A DNA stretch of 5,320 nt from Desulfobacterales bacterium (lineage in GTDB: Bacteria; Desulfobacterota; DSM-4660; Desulfatiglandales; Desulfatiglandaceae). Under the pieces are notes generated by a model. That model made no database searches. It saw only the letters and a program-made list of their open reading frames with translations, and had not been told where the DNA came from. A program made the position numbers and the translations under genes. This document shows, one piece after another, positions 1-5,320 of this stretch (position 1 is its first letter; each line of letters opens with the position of its first letter). Location of the stretch: positions 1 to 5,320 of the forward strand of contig JAKLQB010000743.1 in assembly GCA_022013615.1 (NCBI GenBank), in the 5' to 3' direction.

Positions 1-103
1 CGCCTGCCATTGCCCTTTATGCGAAACGTTGAATGTTTATTCCTTTTTCACACCCTAATGCATCTGAAACACCTTGAACAAAGAGGTATGGGCGGGCAGG
101 TCG
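1..103. other. 5' flank without a supportable gene
   Basis: Nothing here can be called with confidence. On the plus strand one frame is open from the window edge to a TGA at 30-32 (reading PAIALYAKR) and another to a TAA at 56-58. Either could be the last codons of a gene that starts before the window, but they are too short to recognise. A 10-bp motif at 61-70 (CATCTGAAAC) recurs with one mismatch at 287-296, on the other side of the inverted-repeat element that follows, so part of this stretch may belong to a larger repeat unit. Confidence 0.3.
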
Positions 104-270
104 AAACCCGAAATCCGAAACAATACCAAATGACCAAAATACCAATGACCAAAACCCTTGTGTATACATCGCCTATGTATAACTGGCTTCTTAGTACCAG
201 TTTTGAACATTGGGAAATTTGAGTTTCGAATTTGTTCCCCGCCATGGCGGGGTATTCGGATTTCGTGTTT
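104..270. repeat. MITE-like intergenic repeat with 16-bp inverted ends
   Basis: The ends are inverted copies of each other with one mismatch: 104-119 reads AAACCCGAAATCCGAA and 255-270 reads TTCGGATTTCGTGTTT, giving 15 of 16 matches and a perfect 11-bp core. Inside are a near-duplicate pair ATACCAAATGACCAAA (123-138) and ATACCAATGACCAAA (139-153), a 7-bp stem TATACAT/ATGTATA with a 5-nt loop (163-181), a 6-bp stem AACTGG/CCAGTT (181-202) and a perfect 16-bp palindrome CCCCGCCATGGCGGGG (237-252). No transposase is encoded. Inverted ends, dense internal hairpins, small size and intergenic position fit a non-autonomous miniature element or REP-like dispersed repeat. Small open frames across it have no gene-like features. 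Dispersal cannot be shown from one copy. Confidence 0.6.
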
Positions 271-295
271 ATGGTCTTCACGAATACACCTGAAA

Positions 296-333
296 CGGTA
301 GAACCTTTTCATTTCTCACCGGTAGAATCGGTG
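296..333 (+). promoter_or_regulatory. Possible regulatory repeats in the leader of the helicase gene
   Basis: A 10-bp direct repeat CGGTAGAAYC occurs at 296-305 and 320-329. The second copy lies inside a small hairpin, CACCG (317-321) with CGGTG (329-333) and a 7-nt loop. It sits 20-57 bp before the GTG start, where an operator or 5' leader structure could act. I see no convincing -35/-10 pair tied to it, so this is only a candidate. Confidence 0.25.
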
Positions 334-352
334 GATTAATTAGGATTTAGAC

Positions 353-3247
353 GTGAAACTTTCTCAATATGTTAAATCCATAAAGACCTACTCGGAATTC
401 CGCGAAGCCTTCGTATACCACAGATACATCCCCCCACATGAGCCACTCTACGGCCCTCAAATTGACTTTCATCACGACATCCGAAAAACCATGAATCATC
501 TTGGCCTTAACCGGCTTTATACCCATCAGGTGGAGGCCGTTACCCATCTCAGACAGGGGAATAATGTACTGGTAGCCACCCCAACAGCCAGCGGCAAGAG
601 CTTGATCTACAATCTAATGGTTCTGGATGAAATCCTAAAGAACAAGGATACCAGGGCCTTGTATCTCTTCCCCTTAAAGGCCCTGGAGCAGGATCAATTG
701 AAAAATCTTGCTGTGTGGCTAAAAGGAACCAAGGATGGGCACGTCTCAGCAGAGATTTATGATGGAGATACGAGCCCATACAGGCGAAAAAAGATAAGAA
801 CAAAACCACCCCAGATCCTTTTCACGAATCCTGATATGCTTCATCGGGGTATTCTGGCCTATCATCAAAATTGGGAAATGCTTCTTAAAAATCTCTCTTT
901 TGTCATCCTGGATGAAGTCCACACATATCGCGGCATCTTTGGATCCCATCTTAATCAGGTGATTCGGCGTTTGAAAAGGCTGTGCCAGTTCTATGGTGCC
1001 TGCCCACAATTCATTCTACTCTCGGCCACCGTGAGTAACCCGAAAGTTTTTGGGGAAAGCCTGATCGAGGAAAATCTTAAAGTGATACAATCATGCGGAG
1101 CTCCAAGGGCAGGCCAGCATTATCTCTTCCTAAATCCTGAGGCCAGTCCCAATTTCTCCGCGGCCAAGCTCTTTGTCGACTGCATCCGTAAAGGGTTTAG
1201 AACCATTGCCTTTACCCAATCCAGAAAAACCACAGAACTTATCCATCTCCGGGTCTCCCAGCTGTCTCGCGACCTAAGCAACAAGGTAAGCTCCTACCGC
1301 GCAGGTTTCATGCCAGAGGAAAGAAGACAAATTGAAAACAGGCTCGCCAGCGGAGATTTGTTAGGGGTCATATCAACCAGTGCCCTGGAAATGGGAATTG
1401 ATATAGGTTACCTTGATATATGCCTGCTGGTGGGTTACCCGGGTACAATTATCAACACCTGGCAGAGAGGGGGACGGGTTGGTCGATCAGGGAGAGAATC
1501 CATGGTTATCCTCATTGCAAAGCCGGATGCCCTGGATCAATACTTTATGAAACACCCGGTTGATTTTTTTGAAAGGTCCTTTGAGGCCGCTGTCCTGGAT
1601 CCCCATAACCCTTATGTAGTGGAGGCCCATCTGCCGTGTGCTGCCTCAGAAATCCCGCTCACGCTCGACGACCAGAAATTTTGGCCAAAAGATCTCCCTT
1701 TTCATCTTGAAAAATTGGAAAATGAAGGCGCTTTGAATCGAACCGCAGAGGGAAAACCCACCTGGTTTGCATCAAAGCGCAACCCTCAGCTTTACGTGAA
1801 TATTCGCTCCACCGGCGAAACCTTTACTATTTTTGAAAGGGAAACCGGGCAGGCCATTGGCACCATTGATGGAATCAGGGCATTTAAAGAATGTCACCCC
1901 GGCGCTAGCTACCTTCATCGAGCCCGCCAATATCTGGTCGACCGTCTCATAGTGGAGAAAAAAGACATCGTGGTACATGGGTCAGATCTCAAATATTTCA
2001 CGCGAGCCCGCAGTGAAAAAGAAACCGAAATCATCCGGATCAATCGGAGCAGACCAAAGGGCCAGTTTGTGATTCGAGAAGGCAACCTCAAGGTAACAGA
2101 GGTGATCACCGGTTATGAAAAAAGGGCGCTGCCCGGTCAGGAATTGATGGGCGTTTTTCCCCTCGAGTTGCCTCCCCAGACTTTTGAAACTATAGGCTTC
2201 TGGGTGGAGATAGAGCCTGCACTCAAGAGGTTTGTAGAACAAAAGGGCCTTCATTTCATGGGAGGTATCCATGCCATAGAACACGCTACCATAGGCATTT
2301 TTCCCCTTTTTGCCCTTTGTGACAGAAATGACATTGGCGGCATATGCTATCCTTATCATCCGCAGGTAGGCAAGAGCGCCATTTTCATCTATGACGGTTA
2401 TCCGGGCGGCGTTGGCCTGGCACAGCACGGCTTTGAGATTATACTTGATCTGTTGGAAAAGACACTGGATCTCGTGAAAAGCTGTGGCTGTGAGGAAGGG
2501 TGTCCCTCATGTATACATTCCCCAAAGTGTGGTTCTGGTAACAAACCATTGGACAAACAGGCCGCATTGCTAATTCTTGAAGGCCTTCTGGGACACATCC
2601 CCCTGAGCCAGATATCAGAGGGAAAAGAGGAGATTGAACCTGAATTGTCCCATAAAGAAAAAGCTGCCAACATAGGCGATCAGCGAAAACCCAGGCTCCT
2701 TTTCCTTGATCTTGAGACTCAAAAAACCGCCCAGGATGTTGGGGGTTGGCAAAACACCCACCTGATGAGGGTCTCTGTAGTGGTCGTTTTCGACAGTATT
2801 GATAAAAACTTTCTAATCTTCAAGGAAGATAATATTGATGCTCTATTTGATCTTCTTGACAGGGCTGACCTGATTATCGGATTTAATATCAAGAAATTTG
2901 ACTACACGGTTCTAAATGCCTACACAAATGGAGACCTGAAGGCGCTACCAACCTTTGATATTCTGGAGGACATCCATAAGCGCCTTGGCTTCCGGCTTAG
3001 CCTCGACCACCTGGCCACTGAGACCTTAGACCAGGGCAAAACAGCACATGATCTTCAGGCTGTGGAATGGTTCCGGGAGGGGGAAATGGAAAAACTCGTC
3101 GACTATTGCCGGAGCGATGTTGCAATAACAAGAGACCTTTTTCAATTCGGGCTCGAAAATGGGCACCTTATTTATCGAGAAAAAAAGTCTGGCACACGGC
3201 TGAGGCTTCTCGTTGATTGGAAGCTTGAGAATATGGCAAAGAAATGA
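353..3247 (+). CDS. MrfA-type DEAD/DEAH helicase fused to MrfB-type DEDDy exonuclease
   Basis: This 964-aa protein should be a cytoplasmic ATP-dependent DNA helicase carrying its own 3'-5' exonuclease. Helicase motifs, in order: Q-motif-like LYTHQ (55-59), Walker A ATPTASGKS (75-83), Ia FPLKALEQD, Ib TNPDML, DEVH (187-190), SAT (224-226), IV FTQSRK, V STSALEMGIDIG (341-352) and VI QRGGRVGRSGR (371-381). A DUF1998/MZB-like region follows (about 640-726: IEHA, FIYDGYPGGVGLA, then Cys711, 713, 717, 720 and 726). After a charged linker (about 752-779) comes an RNase H-like exonuclease: FLDLETQ (Asp786, Glu788), GFNIKKFD (Asp850) and YCRSD (Tyr918, Asp922), a complete DEDDy set. Bacillus MrfA (about 750 aa) and MrfB are separate proteins that repair mitomycin C damage; MrfB's TPR part is absent here. 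The GTG start is well fixed: AGGA lies 7 bp upstream and an in-frame TAG at 341-343 excludes a longer start. Family is sure; the lesion-repair role is inferred. Confidence 0.93.
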   Translation: MKLSQYVKSIKTYSEFREAFVYHRYIPPHEPLYGPQIDFHHDIRKTMNHLGLNRLYTHQVEAVTHLRQGNNVLVATPTASGKSLIYNLMVLDEILKNKDTRALYLFPLKALEQDQLKNLAVWLKGTKDGHVSAEIYDGDTSPYRRKKIRTKPPQILFTNPDMLHRGILAYHQNWEMLLKNLSFVILDEVHTYRGIFGSHLNQVIRRLKRLCQFYGACPQFILLSATVSNPKVFGESLIEENLKVIQSCGAPRAGQHYLFLNPEASPNFSAAKLFVDCIRKGFRTIAFTQSRKTTELIHLRVSQLSRDLSNKVSSYRAGFMPEERRQIENRLASGDLLGVISTSALEMGIDIGYLDICLLVGYPGTIINTWQRGGRVGRSGRESMVILIAKPDALDQYFMKHPVDFFERSFEAAVLDPHNPYVVEAHLPCAASEIPLTLDDQKFWPKDLPFHLEKLENEGALNRTAEGKPTWFASKRNPQLYVNIRSTGETFTIFERETGQAIGTIDGIRAFKECHPGASYLHRARQYLVDRLIVEKKDIVVHGSDLKYFTRARSEKETEIIRINRSRPKGQFVIREGNLKVTEVITGYEKRALPGQELMGVFPLELPPQTFETIGFWVEIEPALKRFVEQKGLHFMGGIHAIEHATIGIFPLFALCDRNDIGGICYPYHPQVGKSAIFIYDGYPGGVGLAQHGFEIILDLLEKTLDLVKSCGCEEGCPSCIHSPKCGSGNKPLDKQAALLILEGLLGHIPLSQISEGKEEIEPELSHKEKAANIGDQRKPRLLFLDLETQKTAQDVGGWQNTHLMRVSVVVVFDSIDKNFLIFKEDNIDALFDLLDRADLIIGFNIKKFDYTVLNAYTNGDLKALPTFDILEDIHKRLGFRLSLDHLATETLDQGKTAHDLQAVEWFREGEMEKLVDYCRSDVAITRDLFQFGLENGHLIYREKKSGTRLRLLVDWKLENMAKK

Positions 3248-3987
3248 ACCTCCTGAGCAAATTCATAGATATTATTTACCCTCCGAGATGTCCCATCTGC
3301 CGGGAATTCCTTTGGGACAACCGCATGGAGGATAAGGGCAAGGGTGCCTCCTTCTGCGAGGCCTGTTTTTCCGATTTTAAAAAAATTCATTCTCCCCTCT
3401 GCCCCATATGCTGGAGGCCCTTCGTTTCACAGGTGGAGGAAGACCATCCTTGTGAAGATTGCCTCCGGACAAAACCGTTTTACGAAGCCGCAGCCGCTCC
3501 TTACCTCTACGAAGGATCCCTCATGACTGCGATTCACAAATATAAATATGGCCCCAAGAGCTTCTTAGCCGATTACCTGGGTCCCCTTCTGGCCAATTTT
3601 GCTGAAAGGTGGGCTGTAACCTCTGATGATTTTTTGGCCATGCCTGTGCCCCTTCATCTGAAAAGACTGCGGCAAAGGGGCTTTAATCAGAGTTTGCTGT
3701 TGGCAAGGCATGTGGCTGACCGTCTTCAGTGTGAACTGGACTTTTTGTCTTTAAGAAGGGTAAGATACACATTACCCCAGACAGGGCTTGGAAAGGATGA
3801 GAGGCGAAAAAATGTCAAAGGGGCCTTCCATCTAAAGGACCCTGAGGTCGTAAAGGGAAAGACGGTATTGTTGGTAGACGACGTAGCCACCACCGGAAAC
3901 ACCCTGAACGAATGTTCCAGAGTGCTTAAAAAGGCCGGTTGTAACGAGGTCTTCTGCCTGGTACTGGCAAGGGCAGATTTTTCTTAG
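3244..3987 (+). CDS. comF: ComF-family phosphoribosyltransferase-like protein
   Basis: This 247-aa protein is a full-length ComF/ComFC homologue, a cytoplasmic protein needed for DNA uptake in naturally competent bacteria and often kept in species not known to be competent. The N-terminus carries four CxxC pairs (Cys16/19, 38/41, 53/56, 70/73), a double zinc-ribbon-like module. Family-typical blocks follow: HKYKYGP (98-104), PVPLH (134-138), RLRQRGFNQS (141-150) and the PRPP-binding loop VLLVDDVATTGNT (208-220) with Asp212 and Asp213. All key residues look intact. Its ATG overlaps the stop of the helicase-exonuclease gene (ATGA, 3244-3247), with no strong ribosome site of its own, so translation is probably coupled. 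The pairing suggests a shared role in handling single-stranded or damaged DNA; that is inference. Enzymatic activity is unproven for the family, and no other competence gene is visible here. Confidence 0.93.
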   Translation: MNLLSKFIDIIYPPRCPICREFLWDNRMEDKGKGASFCEACFSDFKKIHSPLCPICWRPFVSQVEEDHPCEDCLRTKPFYEAAAAPYLYEGSLMTAIHKYKYGPKSFLADYLGPLLANFAERWAVTSDDFLAMPVPLHLKRLRQRGFNQSLLLARHVADRLQCELDFLSLRRVRYTLPQTGLGKDERRKNVKGAFHLKDPEVVKGKTVLLVDDVATTGNTLNECSRVLKKAGCNEVFCLVLARADFS

Positions 3988-4046
3988 ATGCAAAACAACA
4001 ATGTTGAATGCCAAAGCTCATAGAAAAAATGGATTTGTTATCTCAT

Positions 4047-4053
4047 AAAGGAG
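4047..4053 (+). promoter_or_regulatory. Ribosome binding site that decides the hldE2 start
   Basis: AAAGGAG directly abuts the ATG at 4054, leaving no spacer, but lies 6 nt before an in-frame TTG at 4060. Normal spacing is about 5-10 nt, so this strong site argues for TTG initiation two codons downstream of the ATG. Confidence 0.6.
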
Positions 4054-4059
4054 ATGGTT

Positions 4060-4539
4060 TTGGAAACCTACCGCTACAAAATAAAAAGCTTACAACAAGC
4101 AAAAGATGAATGCGAGCGGCTTAAGGCTTCAGGGCAAAAGATCGTATTTACCAATGGTTGTTTCGATATACTCCACCCCGGACATACCAGATACCTATGT
4201 GCTGCACGGGAACTGGGAGATCATCTGATTGTTGCGGTCAATAGCGATCGTTCTGTCACTGCCATAAAAGGCCCCGAAAGACCTCTCTTCAGTGAACAGG
4301 TGAGGGCCGAACTGCTTGCCGCACTCAGTTGTGTGGATACTGTACTCATATTTGATGAGGATAACCCCCTTAAAGTAATTCAGTACCTGTTGCCGGATAT
4401 TCTGGTGAAGGGAGGGGACTGGTCAGAGGGAACGATTATCGGGGCTGATGTGGTCAAAGAGGCAGGCGGACAAGTCAAGCCTATTCCATATATAAACGGT
4501 TTTTCAACTACCGACATTATTAACAAGATCCGGGGGTAA
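4060..4539 (+). CDS. hldE2: D-glycero-beta-D-manno-heptose 1-phosphate adenylyltransferase (stand-alone)
   Basis: The enzyme transfers AMP from ATP to heptose 1-phosphate, giving ADP-heptose and pyrophosphate, the late nucleotide-activation step of the cytoplasmic route to inner-core lipopolysaccharide heptose. It also goes by rfaE2. Counting from the ATG at 4054 (161 aa): the cytidylyltransferase-type signature FTNGCFDILHPGH (32-44) with HxGH at 41-44, AVNSDRSV (61-68), KGPERP (72-77), LVKGGDW (117-123) and the C-terminal GFSTTDII (149-156). In many proteobacteria this domain is fused behind a ribokinase-like kinase (HldE); here it stands alone, so the kinase must be elsewhere. I prefer the TTG start at 4060 (159 aa) on ribosome-site spacing; the ATG at 4054 is the alternative and changes only two residues. 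It lies 72 bp after comF with no terminator between, so co-transcription is possible. Function assignment is firm. Confidence 0.93.
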   Translation: METYRYKIKSLQQAKDECERLKASGQKIVFTNGCFDILHPGHTRYLCAARELGDHLIVAVNSDRSVTAIKGPERPLFSEQVRAELLAALSCVDTVLIFDEDNPLKVIQYLLPDILVKGGDWSEGTIIGADVVKEAGGQVKPIPYINGFSTTDIINKIRG

Positions 4540-4570
4540 CATCTCAATAAGTCCGCGCATTCCGACTGCT

Positions 4571-4640
4571 TCCCCCTTTTGCAAAGGGGGATTGAGGCCC
4601 GCCCTCCAGCCAAGCGGAGCGAGGCGGACGGGGGAATTTT
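4571..4640. repeat. Two-hairpin dispersed-type intergenic repeat
   Basis: The first hairpin is a perfect 8-bp stem CCCCCTTT/AAAGGGGG with a 3-nt loop (4572-4590). The second pairs CCGCC (4599-4603) with GGCGG (4623-4627) and CTCC (4604-4607) with GGAG (4616-4619), with CGA (4620-4622) bulged. The unit ends in GGGGGAATTTT. I recall this CCCCCTTTGCAAAGGGGG style as a common scattered intergenic repeat in Desulfobacterota and related genomes, but one copy cannot show dispersal. It lies 31 bp after hldE2 and could weaken read-through, although neither hairpin is followed directly by a proper U-run. A reverse-strand open frame across it is most likely spurious. Confidence 0.6.
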
Positions 4641-4706
4641 ATTAATGCAGCCAGATCCGGGGCTGCTAAATTCTACACCGTGCCACACTGCCATTCACAG
4701 TTGAAA

Positions 4707-4722
4707 AATAGAAAGTTCTATT
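4707..4722. promoter_or_regulatory. 16-bp palindrome, possible operator
   Basis: AATAGAA (4707-4713) and TTCTATT (4716-4722) form a perfect 7-bp inverted repeat around a 2-bp centre. It touches the candidate -35 box at 4721, the position expected of a regulator site. It could also be a chance AT-rich palindrome. Confidence 0.3.
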
Positions 4723-4749
4723 GCCATACCCTGCCCGATCTGTTATTAA
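4721..4749 (+). promoter_or_regulatory. Candidate sigma70-type promoter for the tRNA
   Basis: TTGCCA (4721-4726, five of six consensus bases) and TATTAA (4744-4749, four of six) are separated by 17 bp. Transcription would begin near 4756, about 50 nt before the mature tRNA, a reasonable 5' leader for RNase P processing. Confidence 0.4.
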
Positions 4750-4804
4750 TACGTCAATTACAGGCCTTGGGCCTCAAACCTCAAACCTTCAACCCCTTAC
4801 TTTT

Positions 4805-4881
4805 GCGCCCATAGCGCAGCTGGATAGCGCAACGGACTACGAATCCGTAGGTCGGGTGTTCGAATCACCCTGGGCGCACCA
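4805..4881 (+). tRNA. tRNA-Arg (anticodon ACG)
   Basis: A complete cloverleaf can be folded by eye. The acceptor stem is GCGCCCA (4805-4811) with TGGGCGC (4871-4877). The D arm is GCGC/GCGC, and the anticodon stem ACGGA/TCCGT (4832-4836, 4844-4848) holds the loop CTACGAA with anticodon ACG at 4839-4841. The variable loop is AGGTC, and the T arm is GGGTG, TTCGAAT, CACCC. Discriminator A is followed by an encoded CCA (4879-4881). It reads CGN arginine codons, with A34 expected to be converted to inosine by TadA. An intrinsic terminator follows within 10 bp. tRNA 3' ends are frequent integration sites for islands, and the DNA after it differs in character. Confidence 0.97.
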
Positions 4882-4890
4882 TTAAAAATC

Positions 4891-4923
4891 AAGCACTTAG
4901 AGGTAATCTCTTTGTGCTTTTTT
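4891..4923 (+). terminator. Rho-independent terminator after tRNA-Arg
   Basis: AAGCAC (4891-4896) pairs with GTGCTT (4914-4919). After a TT/TT internal mismatch, AGAG (4899-4902) pairs with CTCT (4908-4911) around a GTAAT loop. A run of six T ends at 4923. It closes the tRNA transcript and insulates the gene downstream. Confidence 0.85.
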
Positions 4924-4998
4924 CGTTTTGGATAACGTTTGGCAATCCGGCCAATATATTGAACTCAACAGGTTAATGCCTTATTTAAGCGAATAACG

Positions 4999-5031
4999 TT
5001 GACAATGATTAACATTTTTGTTTATTATTGT
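4999..5031 (+). promoter_or_regulatory. Strong sigma70-like promoter with operator-like inverted repeat
   Basis: A perfect -35 box TTGACA (4999-5004) is followed after 18 bp by TATTAT (5023-5028, five of six). Transcription would start near 5035, about 28 nt before the GTG of the AbiEii-like gene. ACAATGAT (5002-5009) and ATTATTGT (5024-5031) are inverted copies with 7 of 8 matches, spanning both promoter boxes, which would suit repression by a bound dimer. An ATAACGTT at 4993-5000 also occurs at 4932-4939. Confidence 0.6.
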
Positions 5032-5062
5032 AATCAGATATCCCATATTGGAGAAGCGGATT

Positions 5063-5320
5063 GTGTATAAAGATACAAAGGTCAGAAATTCCGAGTTATT
5101 CCAAATCCTTTTGTTAGACAATCTTTATAGTTTATCAGGATCAGATCATTTTTTCTTTCAGGGCGGAACAGCCATAAGATGGATTTATGGAGGGACGAGA
5201 TTCTCAGAAGATCTTTTTTTTGTGACCCATCTTTCCGTCGACAATATCAACAAAATAATCTCAAATGTTTCCAGAAAAATTCATAATGCATGCGTTGCAC
5301 AGTTCGGCCCCGGACAATCC
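5063..5320 (+). CDS. AbiEii/AbiGii-family nucleotidyltransferase toxin-like protein, 3' truncated
   Basis: The first 86 residues are visible; the gene runs off the window. The segment FFQGGTAIRWIYGGTRFSED (31-50) is the signature of AbiEii/AbiGii nucleotidyltransferases (type IV toxin-antitoxin and abortive infection families), cytoplasmic enzymes whose studied relatives bind GTP or add nucleotides to RNA such as tRNA. The family normally continues DLDF; here it reads DLFF, so Asp50 is kept but the second metal-binding acid (residue 52) is Phe, from codon TTT at 5216-5218 within a run of eight T. That could mean loss of activity or a divergent subfamily. The GTG start has GGAG at 5050-5053, 9 nt upstream; an in-frame TTG at 5048 is less likely. 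The usual antitoxin gene (AbiEi) is not upstream; a partner, if any, must lie beyond the window. Family call is good; toxin function is inferred. Confidence 0.8.
   Translation, partial: MYKDTKVRNSELFQILLLDNLYSLSGSDHFFFQGGTAIRWIYGGTRFSEDLFFVTHLSVDNINKIISNVSRKIHNACVAQFGPGQS

Larger units (their letters stand above)
4641..4804. other. Non-coding stretch before the tRNA gene
   Basis: No gene is visible. Besides the palindrome and promoter candidate listed separately, it holds a short AGGCC/GGCCT hairpin near 4762-4774 and a degenerate tandem run (TCAAACC, TCAAACC, TTCAACC) at about 4774-4796, directly before the tRNA. Confidence 0.5.

Noticed and set aside
123..153. Tandem ATACCAAATGACCAAA copies as a possible CRISPR remnant
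   Set aside because: The copies are directly adjacent with no spacers, unequal, and only two; no cas genes are present.
10..222. 70-codon plus-strand open frame at the 5' end
   Set aside because: It needs a TTG start, has no ribosome site, and much of it reads through the repeat element; composition is not protein-like.
48..312. Two overlapping minus-strand open frames
   Set aside because: They run across the inverted-repeat element, are rich in Cys, Arg and His as expected of translated repeats, and contain no recognisable domain.
1982..2428. 148-codon minus-strand open frame inside the helicase gene
   Set aside because: The opposite strand encodes conserved helicase and DUF1998 sequence, so this is a shadow frame.
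3996..4006. CAACA-A-TGTTG palindrome between comF and hldE2
   Set aside because: A 5-bp stem with a 1-nt centre and no T-run is not a terminator and is too short to support an operator.
3988..4023. 11-codon mini-ORF starting right after the comF stop (TAGATG)
   Set aside because: It has no ribosome site and no recognisable peptide; the abutting ATG is probably chance.
4380..4694. 104-codon minus-strand open frame
   Set aside because: It consists of antisense to hldE2 plus translated repeat sequence at 4571-4640.

Overview
The window looks like chromosomal DNA of a Gram-negative bacterium. A stand-alone heptose-1-phosphate adenylyltransferase implies lipopolysaccharide or another ADP-heptose-derived glycan. 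The style of the intergenic repeats (a GAAATCCGAAA/TTCGGATTTC inverted-repeat element and a CCCCCTTTTGCAAAGGGGG hairpin element) and the separate rfaE2-type gene remind me most of Desulfobacterota (the former Deltaproteobacteria). That placement is inference from memory of such genomes, not something the sequence proves.

Layout. Positions 1-352 hold no convincing gene. They carry a 167-bp MITE-like element bounded by 16-bp inverted repeats (104-270) and a short leader. Then comes a compact plus-strand cluster. The first gene (353-3247, GTG start) is a 964-aa fusion of an MrfA/YprA-type DEAD/DEAH helicase, including its C-terminal cysteine cluster, with an MrfB/YprB-type DEDDy exonuclease. It overlaps by 4 bp (ATGA) with a full-length comF-family gene (3244-3987). 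After 72 bp comes the adenylyltransferase gene hldE2/rfaE2, for which I prefer a TTG start at 4060. The first two genes plausibly act in DNA repair, processing or recombination, and the overlap implies coupled translation. The heptose gene is functionally unrelated and may share the transcript only because no terminator separates it.

Downstream, 4571-4640 is a two-hairpin dispersed-type repeat. The stretch 4641-4804 holds only a candidate promoter and a 16-bp palindrome. A complete tRNA-Arg(ACG) with encoded CCA (4805-4881) follows, closed by a good intrinsic terminator (4891-4923). Past it the DNA becomes visibly AT-rich. A strong sigma70-like promoter with an imperfect operator-like palindrome leads into a gene cut by the window edge (5063-5320), a nucleotidyltransferase of the AbiEii/AbiGii toxin family. 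In it one of the two catalytic metal-binding acidic residues appears to be replaced by phenylalanine. This tRNA-proximal segment may be the start of an accessory or defence region.

The items most worth a second look are the helicase-exonuclease fusion and its coupling to comF, the AbiEii-like gene with its altered active site and no antitoxin gene upstream, and the MITE-like element at the 5' end.
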